From Halovenus carboxidivorans (GTDB taxonomy: Archaea > Halobacteriota > Halobacteria > Halobacteriales > Haloarculaceae): a stretch of DNA of 64,000 nt. The translations under genes were made by a program, and so were the position numbers. This document shows, piece after piece, positions 45,201 to 53,116 of the stretch. Each line of letters begins with the position of its first letter. Positions within the stretch are counted from its first letter, which is position 1. The DNA lies in the NCBI RefSeq assembly GCF_009831575.1, contig NZ_WUUT01000001.1:457345-521344 (forward strand). The letters run 5' to 3'. The notes beneath the pieces are model-generated. The model made no database searches. It saw only the letters and a list, made by a program, of their open reading frames with translations, and had not been told where the DNA came from.

Positions 45201-47276
45201 CCGGCGGCCGACCTCGACCTCCACGTCGCCCTGGGTCCCCTCGACGGAGTCGCCGTGGGTCGCCGCGTCGCCGACGGCACGCTGGCTTCCACCGGCCTCG
45301 CCGATGGGGAACAGGGTGTGGACTGCCGGCGAGAGTTCCCGTTCCTCGGACTTCTCCGGCCGGCCCATCCGGTTGCCGATCCGGGTCGGCGCGCGCTCGC
45401 GAACCTCGAAGGGAGCGACCTCGTTGATCGCTTTGATCGCGTTCTCGCCGTCGGCGTACTCCCGGGCCTCGGCGCTGAGGTCGGCGAGGTCCCACGTCCG
45501 TTCCAGCGTCTCGTCGAACCCCAGCGTCCGGACGAGCGGCCGCCAGACCGGAATCTCGACGGTGTCGCCCTGCTGTGTGTGCTCGACCAGCAGCGCTTCG
45601 AGCACGCCGCGAATCTCCGCGTCGCTCTCGATCACGAGCGTCTCCTCCCCGTCCGGCGAGCCAGCGGTGGGCTGTCGCGTCGCGCCGTCCGCGAGTGCCA
45701 CCTCGCCGTCGGCGACGGCGTCAGCGAGGCGGTCGACCTCCGCGACGCTCACGTCGTGCCAGAGGTACGTGTACTCGGGATGCAGCGCCACGTCGTACTC
45801 CTCGGTCCACTCCAGCGCCCGCTCGGGGCTGGGGTGTTCGAGGTCGACGGCTACGTCGTCGCGCATCGCCTGCACCGACGCGCCCGCTTGCTCGAACTCC
45901 TGGACCCACCACTCGTAGACGTAGGAGGCCGGCGCGAGCGGGTGGTTGTTCTCGACGAACTCGCCGTAGTTGACGAGATACTCGCCGAGGTCGAGGATCT
46001 TCTCGACGCCGTTGCGGATCTCCAGCGCCTCGTCGGCGTCGTTGACCTGGCGCACGTCGCCGTTGGCGAGTCGCACCGTCGGCCCCTCGATGGAGTCGAC
46101 CGGAACGATCCCCGCGGCCTTGCCCGGTCGCTCGGTTTTGACCTGGGTCCCCGTCGCGAGAAAGTCGTCGACGAGGTGCATCGTCGCGGGGTGGATGCCG
46201 GCGGTCGCGTGGCCGTGATTGCGCGCACGCCCGTACCGGAGCCTGAACCCGCCGGTTTCGCTGGGGTGTGAGAAGACTGGCCGGCCCGCGATCAGGTCCT
46301 GCAGGAACTTCTTGGATTTCTCCGCGCGCGGCGGGCCGTCGGTGGTTTCCTCCTCGTCCGCCTCATCTTCGCTCTCCTCCGCGTCGTCGCTCTCGTCGGC
46401 CGCGTCCGTCTCTTCGTCTGTGTCTCCGTCGCCGTCCCCGTAGTTGCCGTCGATGAGATCCTGGAGCCACGGCCACTCGACCTCGTCGAGACTGCGGGTG
46501 TACCGCTGGATCTTCGGCGCCTTGAGCGCGATTCCCTCGCCGAAGACCAGACACATCCCGCCCCGGGCGGAGTTCGTGTCGACGCGTTCGAGGTCACGAA
46601 ACCCCGAGACTTCCTCGTCGCCGGTCGCCTCGCCGTCGAGCATGATCGGCATGTTGCTGGCGATGAACTTCGCCTCCTTCTCCTTGGGCGCGTACTGCAG
46701 GCCGGTCTCGCTGTCGTACAGTTCCACCTCCTCGGCGTAGCGGTTAATCTCGTCGTCTCTGGGCTTGTACTCGTCGATATCGAGCAGCGTCCGGGCGTAG
46801 TCCGCGACGAGCACAGACAGCGCCTGTGCGGTCCCGCCCGCCGACCGAATCGGACCGGCGTAGTAGATGTTGATGAACTCGGTGCCGTCGTCGTTCTCCA
46901 GCAGTTCGACCCGGTCGATCCCCTCGATCGGGGCGGCGACGACGCCCTCGGTGAGCAGCGCGACGGCCGTCCGAACCGCGCCCTCGATTTTCCCTTCGCG
47001 GGACTCGTAATCGCCGACGGTCCCCTCGACGAAGTCCTCGACCAACTCCAGGGCGGCCTCCTCGCGGGAGAACTCCCCTTCGAGTTCCCGCACCCGCTCG
47101 GCGACGCCGTCGATACCGAGGATGTTCTCGACGCGGTCGGCCATGTCCCGGGCGGTCGGAATCTCGACTTCAGGCGTGGGGTCGCCGCCGCGCTCGCGCG
47201 CCTCGTTCGCGACGGCCATCGCCCTGTCGAGTTCCGTCTCTAACTCGTCGAAGTACCGCTCGTCCTCGGGTCTCAT
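42225..47276 (-). CDS. polC: DNA polymerase D large subunit (DP2) with intein
   Basis: This 1,683-aa precursor includes a 491-aa intein; the mature protein is ~1,192 aa, normal for DP2. It starts MRPEDERYFDELETELD, typical of haloarchaeal DP2. YYAGPIRSAGGTAQALSVLVADYAR marks the N-domain; zinc-binding pairs CVDC...CPDC and CPDC...CDRC lie mid-protein; the catalytic core follows around the intein (MAPHTSAATVGR before it, CDGDEDCVMLLLDGLLNFS after it, with the metal-binding aspartates). The C-terminal zinc finger CLDC...CREC is present. An acidic insert of ~50 residues lies near residue 275. It follows the PPC gene by 4 bases, in a run of minus-strand genes. Confidence 0.93.
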   Translation of the reverse strand: MRPEDERYFDELETELDRAMAVANEARERGGDPTPEVEIPTARDMADRVENILGIDGVAERVRELEGEFSREEAALELVEDFVEGTVGDYESREGKIEGAVRTAVALLTEGVVAAPIEGIDRVELLENDDGTEFINIYYAGPIRSAGGTAQALSVLVADYARTLLDIDEYKPRDDEINRYAEEVELYDSETGLQYAPKEKEAKFIASNMPIMLDGEATGDEEVSGFRDLERVDTNSARGGMCLVFGEGIALKAPKIQRYTRSLDEVEWPWLQDLIDGNYGDGDGDTDEETDAADESDDAEESEDEADEEETTDGPPRAEKSKKFLQDLIAGRPVFSHPSETGGFRLRYGRARNHGHATAGIHPATMHLVDDFLATGTQVKTERPGKAAGIVPVDSIEGPTVRLANGDVRQVNDADEALEIRNGVEKILDLGEYLVNYGEFVENNHPLAPASYVYEWWVQEFEQAGASVQAMRDDVAVDLEHPSPERALEWTEEYDVALHPEYTYLWHDVSVAEVDRLADAVADGEVALADGATRQPTAGSPDGEETLVIESDAEIRGVLEALLVEHTQQGDTVEIPVWRPLVRTLGFDETLERTWDLADLSAEAREYADGENAIKAINEVAPFEVRERAPTRIGNRMGRPEKSEERELSPAVHTLFPIGEAGGSQRAVGDAATHGDSVEGTQGDVEVEVGRRECVDCSRRTHRPRCPDCGGVAEAVYICPDCESRVEPDESGRAECDRCETLASPTQTKTLDIHEELDAALETVGERPSAYDKLKAVKGLSSKEKTPEPLEKGILRAKHDVSAFKDGTVRYDMTDLPVTAVRPSELDVTVEDLQELGYTEDIRGDPLRHEDQLVELKVQDVVLSDGAAEHMLRTADFVDDLLEQYYGLEPYYEFEDRQDLVGELVFGMAPHTSAATVGRVIGFTSAAVGYAHPYFHAAKRRNCFHPETKIWYEDEDGNRHHERIESVVEDRLTDPEPDDVGTLVQELETPLSVPSVTDDGAQASAQIEAVSKHPAPEHMVAIETRGGRSLTVTPDHELIRYADGPERVKATEIAAGDTVPSPKEISYDGDPYELDLLAAFIDADSIPNEDLMIRGLGSERIKQLFREHTPGEGYVGPCADQFGVSTSTVYNWVSRDSVPAARLLDLVSREELVETLPDDLTLAVRRDTAEIDRRFSIDEEFATLLGYYAAEGFTRREKGSFYQTTICVPDEPARELVTETFDDQLGVDAYEENEWKITASSRLVGTLFTDVLELGARAETKRIPEPLFSGPKPQLQKFLSGYFTGDGSTAADRIEVRAHTVSTELESDLRGALKRFGIAAKTYTERRTYDSGAIAEFYDGDPTFETQVLKITSENAARFASRIGFDLPRKQTQLEASLASTETRPQRLLGDGGDVWLDEVVSVEHVEPDISHTYCVTVEDTHALVANDIFSGQCDGDEDCVMLLLDGLLNFSESFLPDQRGGRMDAPLVMSSRIDPAEIDDEAHNVDIMRSYPREFYESTREMAETGEVEEIMTIAEETLDTDQQYTGFDHTHDTTDLAAGPDLSAYKTLGSMEEKMDAQLALSRKLRAVDESDVAERIIEFHFLPDLLGNLKAFSSQEFRCLDCGEKYRRAPLTGDCRECGGDINLTVHEGSVNKYMDTAIHVAEEFGADDYTKQRLQILEQRIERIFENDNNKQSGIADFM
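42978..44450 (-). mobile_element. DP2 intein with LAGLIDADG homing endonuclease, 491 aa
   Basis: The N-splice junction is AAKRRN/CFHPETKIW (Cys1 codon at 44448 to 44450) and the C-junction SGQ/CDGDED (Gln codon at 42978 to 42980). Block B is visible (SLTVTPDHEL). Endonuclease helices are LLGYYAAEGF and FLSGYFTGDGS, both with an acidic residue, so the endonuclease may be active. An HTH-like DQFGVSTSTVYNWV lies between them and block B. Block F/G reads VWLDEVVSVEHVE...CVTVEDTHALVANDIFSGQ. The last intein residue is Gln instead of the usual Asn, a variant I recall from other haloarchaeal DP2 inteins. Confidence 0.9.
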
Positions 47277-47280
47277 CGCC

Positions 47281-47703
47281 TCACAGGCCCCAGAGATCCA
47301 GGTCGGTTACCTCGTCGTGTTCCCGCTCCAGGGTGGTGTCGAACTCCCGAACGTAGAGTTCGCCGGCGAAGGTCGTCGCGGTGTCGAGATGGCCCGCCAC
47401 GGTGGTGCCGTCCGGCCGCGAGAGCGCGACGTGGGTGTGTGCGAACCGCTCGTCGTACAGCCAGGAGATGTTCCCTACCGCGGGAACGACTTCCAGTGGC
47501 TCGTCGAACTCGATGTCCTCGTACTCCTGGCTCTCCTGATCGTAGAACTGCAGCGTCGCGTCCTGGACCGCGCCGAGGCCATAAAAGAAGGCGGCGTCGA
47601 TCCCTTCGTCGTCGGCAAAGTCTTCGATCTGTCCGCGCCAGTCTCTGCCGTGTTCGAGGCGTGCGACGTACTCCCGTGCACCCTCAACTTCCTCGTAATC
47701 CAT
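47281..47703 (-). CDS. PPC/DUF296-domain protein
   Basis: This 140-aa protein matches the stand-alone PPC (plant and prokaryote conserved, DUF296) domain over its whole length: VARLEHGRDWRGQIEDFADD, AAFFYGLGAVQDATLQFYD, VVPAVGNISW and the metal-site-like AHTHVALSRPDGTTVAGHLD. In plants the domain is part of AT-hook proteins; the archaeal stand-alone forms are small trimers of unknown role. It precedes polC by 4 bases. Confidence 0.82.
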   Translation of the reverse strand: MDYEEVEGAREYVARLEHGRDWRGQIEDFADDEGIDAAFFYGLGAVQDATLQFYDQESQEYEDIEFDEPLEVVPAVGNISWLYDERFAHTHVALSRPDGTTVAGHLDTATTFAGELYVREFDTTLEREHDEVTDLDLWGL

Positions 47704-47764
47704 GTTGGGATTCGAGGAGAGCGAAGGTCAAAACTGTACTGGTCACCGCCGACACGGTCGGCCC

Positions 47765-48385
47765 TCACAGACTCCCCGCGAGTTCGAGACCGAGTCTGAT
47801 TCCGACCGCCGCGACGATCGGTATGGTGAGGTTGTCGTCGATGACGTAGCCGCGGATGATCGGCTTGACGCCGTCGGCAATCGTCCCCGCGAGACCGCCG
47901 CAGACGACGACAATCGGCGTCGTGTAGTAGAAGGGCGCGGTGATGGCCGCACTGACGACGAACATCGCGAGCAGCGCCTTCGGTCGTTTGACGACGCGCA
48001 ACTCCTCGCCGCCGACCGTCCCGCTGATCGGATCGCCGAGCGTGAGCATCAAAATTGCGGGGACGGCGACCTGTGGCTCGAAACTGACGGCCGTAACCGT
48101 ACTCGAGAGCATGTAGAGGACGTACCCCGCGATGTTGTCCTCCTCGTACTCCCGGATCAGGTGGGTGAACAGCCACACGTCCAGCCCGACGATCAGCCGG
48201 AGCGATTCGAGCACGATTGCGCCGCCGGCGAACAGCAGATACAGCGCCCTGGCCTGGCCCCACGTGATGAGGTTGAGCAGATACAGAAGCGGGATACCGG
48301 TGCCGCTCGCGTGGACGAGCCGGCGGCCGACCTCGCCGCGGAGCCGTTGTTCGATCCGGCTGAAAGCGGTGGGTGCGGAGGACAT
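47765..48385 (-). CDS. Dolichol-kinase-like membrane protein (CTP-dependent)
   Basis: This 206-aa protein has about seven membrane segments. Motifs match the dolichol kinase/phosphatidate cytidylyltransferase-like family: RRLVHASGTGIPLLYLL near 21, LGDPISGTVGG near 120 and GLAGTIADGVKPII near 165, the last being the CTP-binding-like DG loop. Role (by family): phosphorylation of a polyprenol for lipid-linked sugar carriers in N-glycosylation, or of a related isoprenoid alcohol. It starts right after glyS ends. Confidence 0.8.
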   Translation of the reverse strand: MSSAPTAFSRIEQRLRGEVGRRLVHASGTGIPLLYLLNLITWGQARALYLLFAGGAIVLESLRLIVGLDVWLFTHLIREYEEDNIAGYVLYMLSSTVTAVSFEPQVAVPAILMLTLGDPISGTVGGEELRVVKRPKALLAMFVVSAAITAPFYYTTPIVVVCGGLAGTIADGVKPIIRGYVIDDNLTIPIVAAVGIRLGLELAGSL

Positions 48386-48391
48386 CCTGTC

Positions 48392-50134
48392 TCAGAGACT
48401 CTCGAACGATTCCCTCCCGTCGCGTAGCGCGAGCAAGGTCTCCTCCAACTCCTCGATTGCGACTCGCTTCTGGTCGGTGCTATCGCGCTCTCGCACCGTT
48501 ACCGTTCCCTCCTCGAGGGTGTCGTAGTCGACGGTCACGCAAAACGGCGTGCCGACCTCGTCCTGCCGGCGGTACCGTCGCCCGATGGCCCCGGAGTCGT
48601 CGTAGGTCACCTCCAGGCCGGCGGCCCGCAGGTCTCGGGCCACCTCCTGCGCGCGTTCTGCGAGGCCGTCCTTGTCCATCAGCGGGAAGACCCCGACGGT
48701 CGTCGGCGCGGTCTCCGGTGGCAGGGAGAGATAGGTCCGCTGTTCGCCGTCGACCTCGTCGTCCTCGTAGGCGTGCGCCAGGACGGTGTAGATCAGTCGA
48801 TCTACGCCGAAGGAGGGCTCGACTGTGTGGGGGGTCACGTGCTCGCCGGACTCGGTGACCTCCTCCACCGCGAAGCCGGTCCGCTCGACGGGAATCTCGT
48901 AGCGCTCGCCGTCGACGGTCACCTCGACGGTGTCGCCGTCGAAGGCGTCGGGGTCGCGTTCGGCCAGCGCCTGCAGTTCCTCGCTGATCGCGCCCGCCGC
49001 GCCGCCGAACTCCGGACCGAGATAGCTCATGTCGGGGTCGACGGTCGGCTTCTCGACGGTGACCGGTTCGTCGTACTGCTTGAAGACGGAGTACTCCTCG
49101 CCGGAGTGTTTCTCGTGTTTGGCGAGGTCGTAATCGCCCCGGTAGGCGAAGCCGGTGACCTCGATCCAGTCGCCGTCGATTTCGGTCTCGGCGTCCCAGC
49201 AGTCCGAGGCGTAGTGTGCCAACTCGCCCGGCAGGTGCTGGCGGTACCGGAACCGGTCCATGTCGACGCCGATGCGCTCGTACCAGCCCTTCGAGATGCC
49301 GAGGTAGTAGGCGATCCAGGGGTCCGCGACGACGCCCTCGTCGACGGCCTCTCTGACGGTCAACTCCTGCACCTGCCCGTCCTCGGCCTGCTGTTGCTCG
49401 ACGGAGTACAGCGGCAAGAGTACGTCTTCGACGCGTTCGATCGGCGGTTCGTCCTCCTCGGGATCGATGAAGTGTTCGAGTTCGGCCTGGGTGAACTCCC
49501 GGACCCGGACGAGGGCGTTCCGGGGGCTGATCTCGTTGCGGTACGCGCGGCCGATCTGTGTCACGCCGAAGGGCAACTGGTTGCGGGCGTACTCGGCCAA
49601 CTGCGGGAACTCGACGAAGATGCCCTGTGCGGTCTCCGGCCGGAGGTAGCCGGGCGAGGAGCTACCGGGGCCGATGTTCGTCCCGAACATCAGGTTGAAG
49701 TCGTCGATCGGTTCGCCGGCGAGGGCGGCCCCGCAGGTGGGGCAGTCGATCTCGTACTCCGCGAACAGGTCCTCGACCTCCGCAATCGGCAGCGCCTCGG
49801 CGTCCTCGACTTCCGATCCCGGTTCGTCCTCGACGAGATGATCCGCGCGGTGGCTCTCGCCGCAGTCCGGGCACTCGATAATCATGTCGTCGAAGCCGTC
49901 GAGGTGGCCGGAGGCCTCGAAGACGGCCTCGGGCATCACGGTCGGCCCGTCGATCTCCATGTGGCCCTCGCGGGTGACGAACCGGTCTCGCCAGGCCGAC
50001 TCGATGTTCTCCTTCAGCGTCGCGCCCTGCGGGCCGTAGGTGTAGAAGCCGGCGACACCGCCGTACGAGCCAGAGGACTGCAGGAAAAACCCTCGCCGCT
50101 TCGCCAGTTCCGTCAGGCGGTCGCCTTCGCTCAT
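48392..50134 (-). CDS. glyS: Glycyl-tRNA synthetase (class II)
   Basis: This 580-aa protein starts at ATG 50134, overlapping the CBS-gene stop (ATGA). It is typical archaeal/eukaryal GlyRS: RRGFFLQSSGSYGGVAGFYTYGP at the start, zinc-binding CPDCGESH and CPTCGAAL, motif 2 region GQIGRAYRNEISPRN-like (QIGRAYRNEISPRN), LRPETAQGIFVEF and motif 3 PSFGVDRLIY. The C-terminal anticodon-binding domain begins near 460 (PTTVGVFPLMDKDG). It charges tRNA-Gly in the cytoplasm. Confidence 0.95.
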   Translation of the reverse strand: MSEGDRLTELAKRRGFFLQSSGSYGGVAGFYTYGPQGATLKENIESAWRDRFVTREGHMEIDGPTVMPEAVFEASGHLDGFDDMIIECPDCGESHRADHLVEDEPGSEVEDAEALPIAEVEDLFAEYEIDCPTCGAALAGEPIDDFNLMFGTNIGPGSSSPGYLRPETAQGIFVEFPQLAEYARNQLPFGVTQIGRAYRNEISPRNALVRVREFTQAELEHFIDPEEDEPPIERVEDVLLPLYSVEQQQAEDGQVQELTVREAVDEGVVADPWIAYYLGISKGWYERIGVDMDRFRYRQHLPGELAHYASDCWDAETEIDGDWIEVTGFAYRGDYDLAKHEKHSGEEYSVFKQYDEPVTVEKPTVDPDMSYLGPEFGGAAGAISEELQALAERDPDAFDGDTVEVTVDGERYEIPVERTGFAVEEVTESGEHVTPHTVEPSFGVDRLIYTVLAHAYEDDEVDGEQRTYLSLPPETAPTTVGVFPLMDKDGLAERAQEVARDLRAAGLEVTYDDSGAIGRRYRRQDEVGTPFCVTVDYDTLEEGTVTVRERDSTDQKRVAIEELEETLLALRDGRESFESL

Positions 50135-50982
50135 TGGATCGCCTCCAGCAGATCCATGTCCTGGACGATGCCGGCCAGGCGGCCGCTGCTGGCCAGCGGG
50201 ATCTGCTCGATGTCGTGTTCGATCATCTGCTGTGCGACCTCCTCGACCGGCCGTTTCCGGCTGACAGTCACCACGTCGGCGGTCATGAACTCCGAGACGT
50301 CCTCCGCGGGAATCTCGACGTTCCGGGTCGGCATGTAGCGGTTTCCGACCGCCTTGATCCCCTCCCAGGCCCACTCGTCGTCCTGGTTGGCGATGGACTC
50401 GCCGGTGTCCTCTTCGCCTTCGACCACCCGGGCGACCTCGATGATGTCGACTTCCGTGAGCACGCCGGCCATGGCGCCGTCGTCACCGAGTACCACCGCG
50501 TACGGGACGCCCGCGAAGGACAGTTCCCGCTCGGCGACCGGCAGCGGTGCGCCGCTGTAGACGCAGTTCACCTCGTCTTTCGCGACATCCCCGGCGGTGA
50601 TCCCCTCGCCTGCTTCGCCGTGTGCGATAGCCCGGACGATATCGGTCACCGTGACGATACCTTCGAGGGTCTCGCCGTCGACGACCGGCGTCCGGCGCTC
50701 TCCGGTCTCCGCCATCTGCGCGGCCACCTCCGCGAGCGTGGCATCGAGCGTCGTCGTCGGCACCTCCTCGGCGAGCAACGCGAGTTGGTCCTCGTCGGGG
50801 CGTTCGATGAGCGCCTTCCGGGAGATGATTCCCCGGTAGATTTCGCGACCGTTCTCGATTTTGATCGCGGGGACGGAGGAGAACTGACGATCCTGCAGAT
50901 ACTCGAGGACATCGTCACGGGTGCCCGGAATCTCGACCGTCACGACATCCTCGGCTGGCGTCATGATATCTTCGACGTTCAT
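50131..50982 (-). CDS. Four-CBS-domain protein
   Basis: This 283-aa protein starts at ATG 50982 (MNVEDIMTP). Four CBS repeats are visible by their recurrent MTP/ADVV..., SSVPAIKI, RTPVVDG...GIVTVTDIVR and LAGIVQDMDLLEAI patterns. Tandem CBS pairs bind adenosine nucleotides. It is coupled to glyS by an ATGA overlap; the pairing of a CBS protein and GlyRS in one unit could link charging to energy state, but there is no direct evidence. Confidence 0.88.
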   Translation of the reverse strand: MNVEDIMTPAEDVVTVEIPGTRDDVLEYLQDRQFSSVPAIKIENGREIYRGIISRKALIERPDEDQLALLAEEVPTTTLDATLAEVAAQMAETGERRTPVVDGETLEGIVTVTDIVRAIAHGEAGEGITAGDVAKDEVNCVYSGAPLPVAERELSFAGVPYAVVLGDDGAMAGVLTEVDIIEVARVVEGEEDTGESIANQDDEWAWEGIKAVGNRYMPTRNVEIPAEDVSEFMTADVVTVSRKRPVEEVAQQMIEHDIEQIPLASSGRLAGIVQDMDLLEAIQ

Positions 50983-51248
50983 ACTTGCGTCTATTCCTCG
51001 CCCCACCCACTAAGTACTTACACTTCTCCCCGGACGGGGACGGGCCTGTCCCCGCACCGAACCGGGAAACCGCCGTCTCAGACCCCTTTCGGCGCTGCTT
51101 CTCTCAGTATTCTCATGTTATCTGTTGTCTCTATGTGATGTTTTACCAACTATTGTCCGACAGACGGCATGCACTCCAGCGGTTTCAGTCGCCAGATCTC
51201 ACTATTGATTCCGATACGTTTATGCTTGGTTGTTACATACTCTCATAC

Positions 51249-51416
51249 ATGGAGTCGGATACTGTTGTCCAGACTGCGGGGGAAGCGGACTCGGAAGTCA
51301 TGGCCGCCATCGAGGATGGCTCACGGGAAGAGTTCATTCTCGCGGACATCAACACAGACGACGCGTTCGTGACGATGCCGCTCGAGGAGGCAGCGTCGCT
51401 GCCGGCCTGGCGGTAA
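51249..51416 (+). CDS. Small acidic haloarchaeal protein, 55 aa
   Basis: ATG at 51249; a TATA-like TTTATGCTT lies ~30 bases upstream. The core EEFILADINTDDAFVTMPLEEAASL...W matches a small conserved haloarchaeal family I recall by pattern (ends in ...W-R). One Trp at the end, no Cys. Function unknown. The 266 bases to its left, back to the CBS gene, show no other gene. Confidence 0.62.
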   Translation: MESDTVVQTAGEADSEVMAAIEDGSREEFILADINTDDAFVTMPLEEAASLPAWR

Positions 51417-51514
51417 CGGGGGGTACACTTTCTGTCGTGTGCGGGTACGTGTCACGTTCACAGGCGTGTCTCCAGAAAACAAAGGTTATCTCCCCGCCAC
51501 GGTTTGTAACGCGC

Positions 51515-53101
51515 ATGAAGGTACTCGTCACCGACCCGATTGCGGAGGCTGGCATCGAACGGATACGCGAACAGGGCCACGAGATCGAGAAGGCGTACAA
51601 CCTCTCTCAAGAGGAACTGCTCGATGCCGTCGTCGACGCGAACGCCCTGATCGTCCGCTCGGGGACGGAGGTCACCCGCGAGGTGCTCGAAGCCGCCGAG
51701 GAACTGGTCATCGTCGGCCGAGCCGGGATCGGTGTCGACAACATCGATATCGAGGCCGCGACGGACAACGGGGTCATCGTCGCCAACGCGCCGGAGGGCA
51801 ACGTCCGGGCGGCCGCGGAACACACCGTCGCAATGACGTTCGCGACGGCCCGCTCGATTCCGCAGGCCCACGAACGCCTCTCCGACGGCGAGTGGGCCAA
51901 GGGTGACTTCCTGGGGACCGAAGTCAACGACAAGACCCTGGGCATCGTCGGCTTCGGCCGGGTCGGTCAGGAAGTCGCGAAGCGACTGAACAACCTCGGG
52001 ATGGAACTCGTCGTCTACGATCCGTACATCAGCGAGGAACGCGCCGAGCAGCTCGGCGCGGAGCTCGTCAACGATCTCACGGAGTGTCTCCGCGCGGCTG
52101 ATTTCGTGACGATCCACACGCCGCTGACCGACGAGACCGAGAACATGATCGGCGCCGAGGAACTCGCACAGCTCGAAGGCGGCTACGTCATCAACTGCGC
52201 CCGCGGCGGTATCGTCGACGAGGAAGCGCTCGCCGAGGCCGTCGACGACGGGATCCTCAGCGGCGCTGCGGTCGATGTCTTCGCCAACGAACCGGTCGAA
52301 CGGGACAACCCCCTTCTGTGGGTCGAGGATATCATCGTCACGCCACACCTCGGTGCCTCGACCGAGGCCGCCCAGGAGAACGTCGCCACCGAAACCGCCG
52401 AACAGATCCTCGCGGCCTTCGAGGAGGAGCCGGTGATGAACGCCCTGAACGCCCCCTCCGTCGACGAGAGCTCCTTCCCGAAAATCGAGCCGTACATCGA
52501 CCTGGCGGACACCGCCGGCAAGATTGCGGTCCAGTTGTTCGACCAGCGCGTCGAGGAAGTCGATGTCGAGTACTTCGGTGACATCGCCGACGAGGACGTT
52601 GATCTCGTCACCGCCAGCGCGCTCAAAGGCGTCTTCGAGCCCCTGGAGTGGCAGGTCAACGCCGTCAACGCTCCCCGGGTCGCCGAGCGCCGCGGCATCG
52701 ACGTGACCGAATCCAAGTCCCGCCAGAGCGAGGACTTCCAGTCCCGCGTGACCGTCACGGTCAGCAACGACGAGGACAGCGTCAGTGTCTGTGGCACGCA
52801 GTTCGTCGGCGACGACTCCCGCATCATCCGGATCGACGGCTACCGCGTCGACGCGATTCCCCACGGCCACATGCTCGTCGCACGCAACGAGGACGCTCCC
52901 GGCGTCATCGGCTTCATCGGCAGCGTCCTCGGCGAGGCCGACATCAACATCGCGGGGATGTTCAACGGCCGCGAGACCATCGGCGGTGAGGCGCTGTCGG
53001 TCTACAACCTCGACGACCCGGTCTCGGAGGAGGTCCTCGAGGAACTCAACGCCGACGACCGCGTCATCGACACGAAGTACATCTCGCTGAACGGTCGGTA
53101 A
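51515..53101 (+). CDS. serA: D-3-phosphoglycerate dehydrogenase
   Basis: This 528-aa protein starts at ATG 51515 (MKVLVTDPIAEAG). It is the long SerA type: substrate domain with VGRAGIGVDNID, Rossmann motif LGIVGFGRVGQEVA near 148, then the catalytic triad Arg (NCARGGIVDE), Glu (VFANEPVERDN) and His (TPHLGASTEAAQ). An intervening ASB domain (~320 to 440) and a C-terminal ACT domain (HMLVARNEDAPGVIGFIGSVL) follow, the latter for serine feedback. First step of serine synthesis from 3-phosphoglycerate. It is monocistronic as far as visible. Confidence 0.94.
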   Translation: MKVLVTDPIAEAGIERIREQGHEIEKAYNLSQEELLDAVVDANALIVRSGTEVTREVLEAAEELVIVGRAGIGVDNIDIEAATDNGVIVANAPEGNVRAAAEHTVAMTFATARSIPQAHERLSDGEWAKGDFLGTEVNDKTLGIVGFGRVGQEVAKRLNNLGMELVVYDPYISEERAEQLGAELVNDLTECLRAADFVTIHTPLTDETENMIGAEELAQLEGGYVINCARGGIVDEEALAEAVDDGILSGAAVDVFANEPVERDNPLLWVEDIIVTPHLGASTEAAQENVATETAEQILAAFEEEPVMNALNAPSVDESSFPKIEPYIDLADTAGKIAVQLFDQRVEEVDVEYFGDIADEDVDLVTASALKGVFEPLEWQVNAVNAPRVAERRGIDVTESKSRQSEDFQSRVTVTVSNDEDSVSVCGTQFVGDDSRIIRIDGYRVDAIPHGHMLVARNEDAPGVIGFIGSVLGEADINIAGMFNGRETIGGEALSVYNLDDPVSEEVLEELNADDRVIDTKYISLNGR

Positions 53102-53116
53102 CGCCCGCAGAACAGC

